From: MedAcidi-G3 sp036163555
GTDB lineage: Bacteria; Actinomycetota; Acidimicrobiia; Acidimicrobiales; Poriferisodalaceae
Length of the DNA: 64,000 nucleotides
NCBI GenBank assembly: GCA_036163555.1
Contig: JAYZKK010000060.1
Span: 92,571 to 156,570, forward strand
Direction of reading: 5' to 3'
Shown: positions 35,153 to 43,248 of the stretch, in pieces
How the letters are laid out: the number at the start of each line of letters is the position of its first letter
Position numbering within the stretch: the first letter of the stretch is position 1
The notes under the pieces: model-generated
Databases searched by the model: none
What the model was told of the DNA's origin: nothing
What the model saw: only the letters and a program-made list of their open reading frames with translations
Made by a program: the position numbers and the translations under genes

Positions 35153-35764
35153 CTATTCGGAGGCAGGAATAAGGGCCGCATAGTCAGCCACTGTGAGGGG
35201 AGAAGGCAGTCTTCCTTCTCCAACTTCTTCAATGAGTCCTTCCCCATCGGGTAGTTGTACCGGCTTGCCTTCAAGAAAGAAGACAACTCCTTGGGTGTCA
35301 CTAACAAGGTCTGATGCTGTGAGCACCAATTGTGCCGAGGCTCTAATTCGCTGCTCACCTTCAATTTCGAAGAAAGTTTGGTTCAGGTGAATTGAAATAG
35401 TGTTGTTACGCAGCAAAGCGACGTCCACTATCGCGGTTCCAGCTGGGATCGCAGAAGCGTAGCCACTCTCAGCTTCTGTTTCCGTAGGTCCTTCTAAAAG
35501 GTTGTTCAAAGGGGCGTCGAGGAATACTGGCGCAGGAAGTGGCCGTTGAATTCGGACTAAGAGATCTTCTTTAAAAAAGTAAACGGGATGCACAGTCGCA
35601 TCTGCTGACGGTCGGATCTCGTTGGTTCCCGGGGCCTCAGAAGGGAAAACATCTTCAGGAACTGAAAGTGATGTCGGTTGGCTATCGGAGCCCAGACCAC
35701 AACCGCTAATTGTAATTACAGCGGTGGCGACCACAAGTCCACATAACAGTCGACTAAGTCTCAT
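35153..35764 (-). CDS. GerMN-domain lipoprotein, LpqB-like
   Basis: A 203-residue predicted lipoprotein. The signal peptide has a lipobox ending in ISGC (Cys at residue 22), and a GerMN-like domain follows (residues about 75-190). The N-terminal part is a low-complexity linker. It is the last gene of an operon with the sensor kinase and regulator, overlapping the kinase gene by 4 bp. LpqB, the lipoprotein partner of MtrA/MtrB in mycobacteria, also carries a GerMN domain followed by a beta-propeller. Here only the GerMN domain exists. It may modulate the kinase from the outer side of the membrane. Confidence 0.8.
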   Translation of the reverse strand: MRLSRLLCGLVVATAVITISGCGLGSDSQPTSLSVPEDVFPSEAPGTNEIRPSADATVHPVYFFKEDLLVRIQRPLPAPVFLDAPLNNLLEGPTETEAESGYASAIPAGTAIVDVALLRNNTISIHLNQTFFEIEGEQRIRASAQLVLTASDLVSDTQGVVFFLEGKPVQLPDGEGLIEEVGEGRLPSPLTVADYAALIPASE

Positions 35765-37164
35765 CGGTGGCCTGCTTTGGGGAGGGAAACGATGAACCTG
35801 GCACCGGTCCGCCCTTTCCTGCCTTCGACTCTGGCGTTACCTCCGTGGCGCCTTGTGTGCTCGTCCACAAGAGCCAATCCGAGCCCGGCCCCATCGCCAG
35901 CACCGCGTTTACGGGCCGCTGCACCGCGAGTAAACCGTTCGAAAATCAGTTCCCGCTCTGATGGCGCTACTCCAGGTCCGTCATCTTCAACCGCAATTTC
36001 GACGACCCTGCCTGTCGCGACGATGGATACTTGGGTGGCTCCATTGCCGTATTTTTCTGCATTTCTCAACAAGTTGTCGAGCACCTGAGCTAAACGTCTT
36101 TTATCTCCCATAACTAAGACGCCCTCGGCAGCGGTCGCGACCTCAAGCGCGATGTCGCCTTCCGAAGACTCCAAAGTGGCCCTTACCAGTTCTTCGATAT
36201 TCACCAAATCGTTCCCCATGGGCCCTGAATCAGAACGAGAAAGGTCGAGTAAGTCCTGCACTAAATTCTCGAACCTAATTACTTCATCGTTCAGTAAATC
36301 CAATGCTTGTTGGGTGCGCTCTGAAAGCTCTTCACGGCGGTGCTGCATGACCTCTATAGAGGCGCGGAGAGTCATCAGAGGGGACCTGAGTTCATGACTC
36401 ACATCGGAGGAAAAGCGCGCATCTCGAGTTATGCGGCTTTCCATAGCGGCTGCCATCTCGTTGAACGAGCTAACAAGGGCGTCAAGGTCGGGGTCGCTTA
36501 TCTCTTCAAGCCGGGTGTCAAAGCGACCATGGGCTATCGATCTGGCGGCATCCGATATGTCTGTCAATGGCCTGAGAAGGCCACCGCTAGCCCACAGGCC
36601 AATACCGACACCAACAAGGACGGTTAAGGCGCCGCCGACTAACAGAATCAGAGCCAGACTTTCCAGGGTGCTTTCCACTTCAGCGAGGGGAACTACTTCG
36701 AAATAAGCGACCTCACTGAAGGTTGATGCTGCGCTCGGTCGAAGTTGGAGACCAAAGGCCAAAACAGGTTCGTTGTCTAACCGGTATCTCATTGTTTTAG
36801 CTTCAGGAAACTCAAGTACCGACGTGACTAAGGGAATTGGTAGGTCGTTGGGGGTGAGAGAAAGTGAGGTCCAGATTTCATCCCCGGTGCGGACAATAGA
36901 GCGACTCCCGCTAAGGCTTGGCAACGACTCCAGTAATTGGGTTAGGTCAGGGTCTTCTGCGCGAAGAGAACTTTGCACTTGGCGAGCATTAGCGAAGAAT
37001 TGACGTTGAGACGACTCTTCACGTTGTTGAAGCATGCTTTGGCGGGACAATCCGTATGTAATTACGACTAGAACCAATGCAGCAACAGCGGCACCCAAAG
37101 TAAACGCGCCGATTACCCGTGTTCGCAGCGGGAGGCGGCGCCAAGGAAGGCCGCGTGTCTCCAT
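35761..37164 (-). CDS. mtrB: Sensor histidine kinase, MtrB-like
   Basis: A 467-residue membrane kinase. Helix 1 (residues about 14-40) and helix 2 (about 175-200) flank an extracellular sensor region of about 130 residues. A HAMP linker, a HisKA domain with the phosphoacceptor His in SSDVSHELRSPL and a HATPase domain (DNLLRNAEKYGNG, EDDGPGVAPSE, GAGLGLAL) follow. The order regulator, kinase, GerMN lipoprotein matches the mtrA-mtrB-lpqB operon of actinobacteria. That system responds to cell wall or osmotic state and to division. The kinase-lipoprotein overlap shows coupled synthesis. Confidence 0.88.
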   Translation of the reverse strand: METRGLPWRRLPLRTRVIGAFTLGAAVAALVLVVITYGLSRQSMLQQREESSQRQFFANARQVQSSLRAEDPDLTQLLESLPSLSGSRSIVRTGDEIWTSLSLTPNDLPIPLVTSVLEFPEAKTMRYRLDNEPVLAFGLQLRPSAASTFSEVAYFEVVPLAEVESTLESLALILLVGGALTVLVGVGIGLWASGGLLRPLTDISDAARSIAHGRFDTRLEEISDPDLDALVSSFNEMAAAMESRITRDARFSSDVSHELRSPLMTLRASIEVMQHRREELSERTQQALDLLNDEVIRFENLVQDLLDLSRSDSGPMGNDLVNIEELVRATLESSEGDIALEVATAAEGVLVMGDKRRLAQVLDNLLRNAEKYGNGATQVSIVATGRVVEIAVEDDGPGVAPSERELIFERFTRGAAARKRGAGDGAGLGLALVDEHTRRHGGNARVEGRKGRTGARFIVSLPKAGHR

Positions 37165-37166
37165 AG

Positions 37167-37847
37167 CTACGCTTGAAGTTTGTAGCCCATGCCGCGCACC
37201 GTTACGACGTGGCGAGGATGAGCGGGATCGGGTTCAACTTTGGTTCTTAAACGGCGAACATGGACGTCGACCAGTCGGCCATCTCCGAAATAGTCATATC
37301 CCCACACCTCTTCGAGTAAATGTTCGCGGCTAAGTACCTTTCCTAACTGGTCTGAAAGTTCACACAGGAGATGAAATTCTGTTTTTGTTAGGTGGATTTC
37401 CTCACCGTTTTTTCGGACTACCCCTTCGTCTGGGATTATCTCAAGGTCTCCGACGGTCCTGGGAGACGCACTGGCATCTTCCGGCTTGACTCGGCGCAAA
37501 AGGGCACGAATCCGAGCCGAGAGTTCCTTTGGAGCTATTGGTTTAGTTACGTAGTCATCTGCCCCTGCCTCTAACCCCGCAACTACGTCATGTGTGTCGT
37601 CTCTGGCAGTCACCATGATGATCGGCACATCACTCACTCTTCTTAATTCCCGACAGACTTCAAACCCGTCGATGCCCGGTAGTCCTATATCGACGAGGAC
37701 TAGGTCGGGCGCCATCGAGTTGAAACTCTCCAAAGCTTGCTCACCAGTCTCCGCCTCGAGAACACTCCAACCTTCGTCCTCGAGAGCGAAACGCACCGCT
37801 GTGCGGATTCGTTCATCATCCTCAATGGTTAGGATCCTGATACTCAC
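37167..37847 (-). CDS. mtrA: Response regulator, OmpR family, MtrA-like
   Basis: A 226-residue DNA-binding regulator. The receiver domain has the acidic pair EDD near residue 9, the phospho-Asp in LVLVDIGLPG (about residue 53) and the Lys in DDYVTKPI. The winged helix C-terminal domain ends with the typical VDVHVRRLRTKVEPDPAHPRHVVTVRGMGYKL segment. It is 2 bp upstream of the kinase gene and begins the operon. MtrA targets in other actinobacteria include wall hydrolases and dnaA. No target site is evident here. Confidence 0.9.
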   Translation of the reverse strand: MSIRILTIEDDERIRTAVRFALEDEGWSVLEAETGEQALESFNSMAPDLVLVDIGLPGIDGFEVCRELRRVSDVPIIMVTARDDTHDVVAGLEAGADDYVTKPIAPKELSARIRALLRRVKPEDASASPRTVGDLEIIPDEGVVRKNGEEIHLTKTEFHLLCELSDQLGKVLSREHLLEEVWGYDYFGDGRLVDVHVRRLRTKVEPDPAHPRHVVTVRGMGYKLQA

Positions 37848-37850
37848 AAC

Positions 37851-38675
37851 TTAAATATTGGCCGATCCGGGAGCAGATTGGGAGCCAGCAGCGGTCTCAG
37901 CCTTTATTACAGCGCTATTTAGCTGTTTCCAGAGGTTTGGACCAGAAGCAATAATACGTTTTTTATCTGGTTCGTATGTAGCGGTCCCCCCGGCACTTCT
38001 GACGATTTGAATGCCTGCGGCCACGTCCCACGAGTGGACTCCGGTTTCAAAAAAAGCGTCAAGGCGGCCGCTAGCCACGGAACACAAATCGACAGCGCAC
38101 GAGCCTGAACGACGGATGTCTCGAACCTGAGGTAAGAGTTCGGTAAGCAGCTTTGCCTGCGAACGACGCACTGAGGCTTCGTACGCGAAACCTGTGCCGA
38201 GGAGCGCTAGAGACAGTTCTGAGCAAGAAGTTACCTGGATCTCTTGGCCGTTCTTGGTTGAGTTCCTGTCAACTCGAGCTGAGTAAATTTCGTTTAGGGC
38301 GGTGTCGTAGACGACACCAATTACAGGTATCCCGTTGAATTCGACGCCAATTGAAACAGCGTGGCTCGGGAACTCGTACAAGTAGTTGACGGTTCCGTCG
38401 AGAGGGTCAATTACCCAACGAAAGCCAGAGGTTCCCTCAATCGAAGTGTTCTCTTCACCAAGAATCCCGTCTTCGGGACGCGAGTCGCAGATTCCAGCGA
38501 CGATGAGAGTCTCAGCTTCGCGGTCCACGTCGCTGATTGGATCTGTAGCAGTGGATTTGGAGGTGACGTCGCCAGTTTCACGGCGGAAGTGCACTTTGGC
38601 GGCTTGGCGAGCTAGATCCATAGCCAAACTATGCAGGTGGTTGAGTTCACTAGGGTTTAGGGTTGGATTTTTCAC
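37851..38675 (-). CDS. Inositol monophosphatase family protein
   Basis: A 274-residue Mg-dependent phosphatase. Metal-binding motifs are GEEN near residue 80, WVIDPLDGTVNYLY near 95 and SWDVAAG near 213. These proteins dephosphorylate myo-inositol 1-phosphate, histidinol phosphate or fructose 1,6-bisphosphate. A role in making inositol for phosphatidylinositol mannosides (pimB at 25851) is plausible. I place the start at GTG 38675, which overlaps the stop of the upstream gene (GTGA). The frame extends 12 codons further without support. It stops 3 bp before mtrA. Confidence 0.9.
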   Translation of the reverse strand: MKNPTLNPSELNHLHSLAMDLARQAAKVHFRRETGDVTSKSTATDPISDVDREAETLIVAGICDSRPEDGILGEENTSIEGTSGFRWVIDPLDGTVNYLYEFPSHAVSIGVEFNGIPVIGVVYDTALNEIYSARVDRNSTKNGQEIQVTSCSELSLALLGTGFAYEASVRRSQAKLLTELLPQVRDIRRSGSCAVDLCSVASGRLDAFFETGVHSWDVAAGIQIVRSAGGTATYEPDKKRIIASGPNLWKQLNSAVIKAETAAGSQSAPGSANI

Positions 38676-38986
38676 CTCCGCCGGACCCTTATAGAAGCAA
38701 CGTCGCTCCACTCAGCCATAGCCCTAAGAACGAGAACGGCCACGATAGCTACCCCTACCGAAGCTGAAATGGAACCGGTGATGCTAATTAAAATCACCCA
38801 TGCTTGTTCGGTCTGACCCCACTGAAGTCGACCCAACGCGAACCCCATCAAGCCGCCACAAATGCTTGCAACGATCACTGCCGAGAAAGCTAGGGCTCGC
38901 GCCAATACAGAGGGCAGGGCGCTTGGCACTTCAAAACTCTGTGGCCGCTGACCCTGGTCTCTAGGCGGGTCTGGTAGATCAGACAC
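38672..38986 (-). CDS. Small two-helix membrane protein, unknown
   Basis: A 104-residue protein with two hydrophobic helices (about residues 27-50 and 62-88) after a Pro/Gln-rich N-terminus. The C-terminal tail is basic. I do not recognise the family; it might be related to AtpI-like small membrane proteins, but I have no support for that. I chose the GTG at 38986 because an upstream extension overlaps the divergent Nudix gene. It overlaps the phosphatase gene by 4 bp and may begin the operon that leads to mtrA. Confidence 0.5.
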   Translation of the reverse strand: MSDLPDPPRDQGQRPQSFEVPSALPSVLARALAFSAVIVASICGGLMGFALGRLQWGQTEQAWVILISITGSISASVGVAIVAVLVLRAMAEWSDVASIRVRRR

Positions 38987-39041
38987 CTCAGCATCGTATT
39001 GGATGTCGCTGGCGAACGGATGCGGATGGCAAACTCTTGTG

Positions 39042-39527
39042 ATGCGTCGTTGGACTGTAGGAGGGGGAGTCATCTTTGATTCTGATCGGATACTTATGGT
39101 CCATAATCACCGTCGTGGAGGTCGCACCGATTGGAGTACCCCGGGCGGGGTCATTGATGAAGGCGAAACAGTTTTGGAGGGGCTGACAAGGGAAGTGAAA
39201 GAAGAGACAGGGCTTGCGGTGCAAGGTTGGAGCGGCCCTGTCTACACAGTGTCTGCTGAAGCCATCGATATGAATTGGACGCTAGGCGTAGAGGTCCATT
39301 TAGCAGCAAGCTATTCAGGGGAGCTACATATTGACGATCCTGATGGAATAGTGAGGGCGGCAGAGTGGGTTCGGCGCGAAGATATTGCTGAGTTACTCGA
39401 TGGTCAGCAACTGTGGTTGCGCGAACCTTTGATGGGTTATCTAAATAGCGACGTCCCAAAGAGTGGTGAATACAGGTACCGAATTCATGGAAGTAGAAAC
39501 AGCGAACTTCGTGTTGAGCGGATCTAA
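39042..39527 (+). CDS. Nudix hydrolase
   Basis: A 161-residue pyrophosphohydrolase with the Nudix box G-x5-E-x7-REVKEETGL (residues about 45-67: GGVIDEGETVLEGLTREVKEE in the box is conserved at Gly, Glu and the REVxEExG core). The ATG at 39042 is used; the frame could begin at 39003, but this would add residues before the usual first strand. The substrate is likely a nucleoside diphosphate derivative and cannot be assigned. The gene lies divergent from a small membrane protein gene, with 55 bp between starts. Confidence 0.88.
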   Translation: MRRWTVGGGVIFDSDRILMVHNHRRGGRTDWSTPGGVIDEGETVLEGLTREVKEETGLAVQGWSGPVYTVSAEAIDMNWTLGVEVHLAASYSGELHIDDPDGIVRAAEWVRREDIAELLDGQQLWLREPLMGYLNSDVPKSGEYRYRIHGSRNSELRVERI

Positions 39528-39583
39528 GTTTGACGCTGCCGTGTTGATGGATCACATCGCAAGGCCTGGAACACGCTGATTCG

Positions 39584-40795
39584 ATGGCGGAGCTATCCAT
39601 ACTCCATGTCGACATGGATGCCTTTTACGTCGAAGTGGAGCGACAAGACGATCCTTCTCTGATTGGTAAACCTGTAATAGTCGGAGGTGATTCCGAGCGA
39701 GGAGTGGTGGCGTCAGCTAGCTACGAAGCTCGGTCAAGAGGTGTCCGATCAGCGATGTCTAGCGTCGTAGCGAAGAACCTTTGTCCAGAGGCAGTGTTTG
39801 TCCGCTCAAATTTTTCGCGCTATCGAGAGGTCTCGCGACAAGTTCAGCAAATTTTGTACGCAGTTACGCCTCGATTGGAACCAATAGCGTTAGACGAGGC
39901 TTTCCTTGATGTCAGTGGAGCGCACAGATTGTTTGGGGGTTCGGAGGAAATAGCGTGGCAAATTCGCAACGACGTGTACGAAGGCGTGGGTCTTGACTGC
40001 TCAGTAGGTGTTGCCAGTTCGAAGCTGCTCGCCAAGCTGGCTTCCGTCGCAGCCAAACCAAAGGCAGGTCCCGGAGGGGTTAAGCCAGGAGTGGGCGTGT
40101 TTGTCGTTCATCCTGATGTTGCCACGAATTTCCTAGAAGCACATCCCGTGGAGGCGTTATGGGGGGTCGGAAGAGCGACCCTCGAGAAGCTGAAAGCCTT
40201 AGGTATTTCAACAGTAGGGGACTTAGCTTCAACTCCAAAGGAGCTTCTAGTTGAAGAACTCGGTACGTCTCATGGGAATCACCTTTCAAAATTGAGTCAA
40301 GGGATTGATGTTCGAGAGGTTGAGTCTGAAAGAGAAAGGAAGTCGATTAGTCATGAAGAAACCTTCGCTTCCGACATTTATGAACGGACGGCTTTAACCA
40401 GCGAAATTGTTCGACTTGCTGATGCGGTTTCAGCCAGGGCACGAGAGCAGGGTCTAGCTGGCAGAACTATCCATCTGAAAGTGCGACGGCCAGATATGTC
40501 CTATGTCACCAGGTCAGTGACACTCGAAGAGGCCGTCGATACCTTGCCGGAAATAGCCGGAAAAGCTACTGAATTGCTGGCAGAACTTGATGTCGAAGAG
40601 GGAGTGAGGCTGCTGGGAGTTGGGCTCAGTCGCCTTGGTTCACCAGGGCCTCAACAACTGACACTGACTGGTGTTGAGGACAATAACTCAGGTTGGGGGA
40701 AGCTTTCGTCAGCGATGGACCGCATTCGACAGAGATACGGTCATTCCGCTATTCGGCCCGGTTTCCCGAAGCAGCAAATAGAGAATAACGACTGA
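39584..40795 (+). CDS. dinB: DNA polymerase IV
   Basis: A 403-residue Y-family translesion polymerase. Catalytic acids lie in HVDMDAFYVEVE near residue 8 and LDEAFLDVSG near 103. The steric and DNA-binding elements YEARSRGVRSAM and GVASSKLLAKLAS follow, and a little-finger domain is present in the C-terminal third. No beta-clamp binding tail is certain, though the C-terminus ends in a Gln-rich segment. No LexA-like box is evident upstream. It is expected to help bypass damage with low fidelity. Confidence 0.95.
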   Translation: MAELSILHVDMDAFYVEVERQDDPSLIGKPVIVGGDSERGVVASASYEARSRGVRSAMSSVVAKNLCPEAVFVRSNFSRYREVSRQVQQILYAVTPRLEPIALDEAFLDVSGAHRLFGGSEEIAWQIRNDVYEGVGLDCSVGVASSKLLAKLASVAAKPKAGPGGVKPGVGVFVVHPDVATNFLEAHPVEALWGVGRATLEKLKALGISTVGDLASTPKELLVEELGTSHGNHLSKLSQGIDVREVESERERKSISHEETFASDIYERTALTSEIVRLADAVSARAREQGLAGRTIHLKVRRPDMSYVTRSVTLEEAVDTLPEIAGKATELLAELDVEEGVRLLGVGLSRLGSPGPQQLTLTGVEDNNSGWGKLSSAMDRIRQRYGHSAIRPGFPKQQIENND

Positions 40796-40833
40796 TTAAT
40801 GAACCTGATGTCGATCTGAACCGTTCATCGTCC

Positions 40834-40839
40834 TACAAT
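40834..40839 (+). promoter_or_regulatory. Candidate -10 box upstream of the DUF3040 gene
   Basis: TACAAT lies 26 bp upstream of the GTG at 40866, in the gap after dinB. Spacing allows a short leader with a GGAAG ribosome site. The -35 region is weak. This is the same hexamer as upstream of metY. Confidence 0.35.
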
Positions 40840-40865
40840 GGAAGAACCTACGAACGGAAGACTTA

Positions 40866-41243
40866 GTGCCGCTCTCTGACGACGAACAGCGCATACTCCA
40901 TGAAATAGAAAAGGAGTTCTACGACTCCGATCCTGAGTTCGCTCGAGAGGTCGGAGAAACGACGCTCTACAAACACGCCCTACGGAACATTAAATGGGCA
41001 GTGATTGTTGGTGTGGCCGGACTGGTCGGGGTAGTCGCGGCGCTTCAAGTGCATTTCGGACTGGCCTTCGTAGCCTTTCTCACGATGTTCGTGTGTGCGG
41101 TTGTGATCGAACGAAATCTGCGCAAAATGGGCAAGGCCGGTTTTGAGAAAGTCACAGGACAGGTTCGTAGCGGCCAGATGCGCGCGAGTATGGGTGGATT
41201 TTCTGAACGAATGCGCAACCGGCTCCGCAAGGATGACCTCTGA
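40866..41243 (+). CDS. DUF3040 membrane protein
   Basis: A 125-residue protein with the MPLSDDEQRILHEIEKEFYDSDPEFA start that defines DUF3040 in actinobacteria. Two adjacent membrane helices follow (about residues 40-75). The basic C-terminal tail is probably cytoplasmic. Function is unknown. In many actinobacteria it is found close to dinB and mraZ, and the same holds here, which supports an Actinomycetota origin. Confidence 0.92.
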   Translation: MPLSDDEQRILHEIEKEFYDSDPEFAREVGETTLYKHALRNIKWAVIVGVAGLVGVVAALQVHFGLAFVAFLTMFVCAVVIERNLRKMGKAGFEKVTGQVRSGQMRASMGGFSERMRNRLRKDDL

Positions 41244-41248
41244 GTGAA

Positions 41249-42133
41249 GTGACGACGCCGGAAATTGCGCTCGCAATTGACATCGGCGGCACAAAGCTCG
41301 CTGGTGCGTTGATTACGAGTGACGGTCAAATATTAGAGAAGTGTCAAATCCCCACCGAGCAGTCAGCAACGGCAGAGACACTTTTGGGCTCGTTGATGGA
41401 CTTGGTGCGAACTGTCGCTGGTCCCAAACCAAAGGTCAATGTTTGCGGTGTCGGGTGTGGGGGACCCATGAGCCTCAATGGTTCCCGGGTCTCACCTCTC
41501 AACATTCCAGCGTGGCGCGAGTTTCCATTATTGACACGTCTTCAAGAAACCCTAGAAGTCCCCGTAGCGATCGATAATGACGCGAAAGCACTTGCTCTAG
41601 GGGAGGCCTGGTTTGGAGCTGGTAGAAGTTTCAAGAATTTTATGGCGATGGTGGTATCGACTGGAGTTGGCGGAGGATTGTTTGTCGACGGGCAGCTTTT
41701 AGACGGAGGAAACGGTAACGCTGGCCACATTGGTCATGTCATCGTTGAACCCGATGGAGCTAAGTGTGGGTGCGGAGCAAGCGGGTGTTTAGAGGCTGAG
41801 GCATCGGGGCCAGCGGTTGCTCGTCGCATAGGGGCTGCGCCAGCCGAGGCAAACCGAAAAGAAAAAGCTCGCGCCGGGATGATGGTGGGTAGAGCGGTAG
41901 CTTCGGCCGTCAATTTACTGGACCTAGAACAAGTGTTAGTTGGAGGTTCGGTGGCTCTGGGGTTTGGGGACGTATTCCTCGATGCGGCTAATCAAGAGTT
42001 ATCTGAGCGTTGCAAGCTGGAGTTCTCACGGGGCGTCAAGATTGCAAGAGTTGGCCTTGGGGAAGCGGCCCCTCTGGTGGGAGCGGCCGCAGTTGGATTC
42101 CGGAGTGTGGGCATAGACCCTCGCGCCGAGTAG
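41249..42133 (+). CDS. ROK-family sugar kinase, probable glucokinase
   Basis: A 294-residue cytoplasmic kinase of the ROK group. It has the ATP phosphate loop DIGGTKLAGALI at residue 11, the catalytic Asp in IDNDAKA, GVGGGLFVDGQL and NAGHIGHV. The zinc-binding ROK signature is CGCGASGCLE near residue 173. It probably phosphorylates glucose; N-acetylmannosamine and other hexoses are alternatives. No DNA-binding domain is present. It begins at a GTG, 5 bp after the DUF3040 gene stop. Confidence 0.9.
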   Translation: MTTPEIALAIDIGGTKLAGALITSDGQILEKCQIPTEQSATAETLLGSLMDLVRTVAGPKPKVNVCGVGCGGPMSLNGSRVSPLNIPAWREFPLLTRLQETLEVPVAIDNDAKALALGEAWFGAGRSFKNFMAMVVSTGVGGGLFVDGQLLDGGNGNAGHIGHVIVEPDGAKCGCGASGCLEAEASGPAVARRIGAAPAEANRKEKARAGMMVGRAVASAVNLLDLEQVLVGGSVALGFGDVFLDAANQELSERCKLEFSRGVKIARVGLGEAAPLVGAAAVGFRSVGIDPRAE

Positions 42134-42153
42134 ATCTGATTAGGATTGTTCGT

Positions 42154-42423
42154 GTGAGGGTTCGTGGCCTATCTATTTCAGTTATTGCTGCTGTCGCAAT
42201 AAGGCCGAAATTGTGGCCGGTGAGCCTGGTGACGATGTGGCGTATGGCGCCAACCCGCTGGTGGGTTCGCGCCCCTCACGTGCCCGTTCCCGACAGTCAT
42301 TTCCTCAGATTTCGTCTCATAACAATGTACGGAGGTGATGGAGCCGCAGACCCCAGGCGCATAGGAACAGACGTCATTGCGTGGCTTGATTGGTGTAGAT
42401 CGTGGAAATCGACGACATCGTGA
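42154..42423 (+). CDS. Small conserved actinobacterial protein, unknown function
   Basis: An 89-residue gene. It is rich in Arg, Trp and Pro, with the segments RPKLWPVSL, APTRWWVRAPHVPVPD and FRLITMYGGDG, then a C-terminal DVIAWLDWCRSW. The GTG at 42154 has an AGGAT sequence upstream. The middle segment pattern, with paired Trp residues, then pro-rich link, then YGG, is one I recall in short actinobacterial proteins. No function is known. It overlaps the HNH gene by 22 bp. Confidence 0.55.
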   Translation: MRVRGLSISVIAAVAIRPKLWPVSLVTMWRMAPTRWWVRAPHVPVPDSHFLRFRLITMYGGDGAADPRRIGTDVIAWLDWCRSWKSTTS

Positions 42424-42956
42424 AAATAGCAAGCAACTCTGTGCTTTCGGAGCGAACTCTGCTGCTCGACGTCGGATATAGGCCCTTGTCGATAGTTTCG
42501 GTACGAAGAGCGCTCCTTTTGTTGATAGCTGACAAAGCAGAGACGGTCCACGAAAGGGACTATGTGGTGCGATCAGAACGACTTGAACTAGCCGCGCCTT
42601 CGATAGCACGTCTTCGTTACCAAGTTGCAGCCCCGTACCGGCGCCGTGCTCCATTGCACCGGAAGGCAGTCTTCGCCCGCGACGCTCACCTATGTCAATA
42701 CTGTGGTCGTCGAGCTGAGTGCATAGATCATGTTTATCCACGCAGCAAGGGGGGCGAACACGAGTGGGAAAACGTTGTTGCGTGCTGTCGGTCTTGTAAT
42801 TCGGCCAAAGGTGACACTCTCCCAGAGCACTCGAAATTCAGACTGCGGACCGTCCCCTATGCGCCGGAACCGATAGCCGTGGCTGCAGCATTACGACGAG
42901 GCGTGCCCCCCGAGTGGGATACCTACATTGTGAACAGGCTCCCCTTATCTGCCTGA
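42402..42956 (+). CDS. HNH endonuclease
   Basis: A 184-residue protein. It has a predicted N-terminal helical part (LDVGYRPLSIVSVRRALLLLIADKAE) that matches the conserved actinobacterial HNH family. An HNH nuclease motif with two CxxC pairs follows (CQYCGR and CRSCN), with the catalytic IDHVYPRSKGG. The zinc site and the His are complete. Substrate is unknown. The GTG at 42402 overlaps the previous gene; a later GTG near 42441 would also give the same domains. It is separated from mraZ by a 292-bp gap. Confidence 0.88.
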   Translation: MEIDDIVKIASNSVLSERTLLLDVGYRPLSIVSVRRALLLLIADKAETVHERDYVVRSERLELAAPSIARLRYQVAAPYRRRAPLHRKAVFARDAHLCQYCGRRAECIDHVYPRSKGGEHEWENVVACCRSCNSAKGDTLPEHSKFRLRTVPYAPEPIAVAAALRRGVPPEWDTYIVNRLPLSA

Positions 42957-43006
42957 CGTGGCTCCGGGGGCACTCCCTAGGTTAAGAGCCCCAAAATAAG
43001 CACACT

Positions 43007-43230
43007 AAGTGAAGAACAGTCACTTTAAGTGCGCTTTTAGGTTACGTAGTGTGGTTAATTACACCAATGTGATTCATAATCTCCTACGCAAAGTGGTGAA
43101 AGTCTGCCGAAATGGCTGGACTGCAGCACGAAATAACCATAAAGTGTCACGAAGTGGCGCGATATGGAAGAAAGTGGGTTAAGACCTTCTGGCTTCCAAG
43201 TCACACGAAATCCTCCCACTCGAAGTGGGG
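43007..43230 (+). promoter_or_regulatory. mraZ upstream region with phased AAGTG boxes
   Basis: The 292-bp gap 42957-43248 contains no further gene. AAGTG occurs exactly at 43007, 43027, 43091, 43142, 43152, 43172 and 43223. Degenerate copies lie at 43100 (AAGTC) and 43110 (AAATGG). Within and around the 43090-43182 block the spacing is near 10 bp or its multiples. MraZ of E. coli and Mycoplasma binds direct repeats (TGGGN and AAAGTG-type) with a similar pitch, so this is probably the operator of mraZ for autoregulation. CATAAT at 43075-43080 could be the -10 box. A GGCTC/GAGCC hairpin with a nested GGG/CCC stem lies at 42960-42990; it lacks a T-run and is a weak candidate terminator of the HNH gene. 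Confidence 0.6.
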
Positions 43231-43248
43231 CAAGTTGTTAGGCAAGAT

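Noticed and set aside
42960..42990. Hairpin after the HNH nuclease gene as a rho-independent terminator
   Set aside because: Outer arms are only 5 bp with a long loop and there is no T-run after it; kept only as a remark in the mraZ upstream region.
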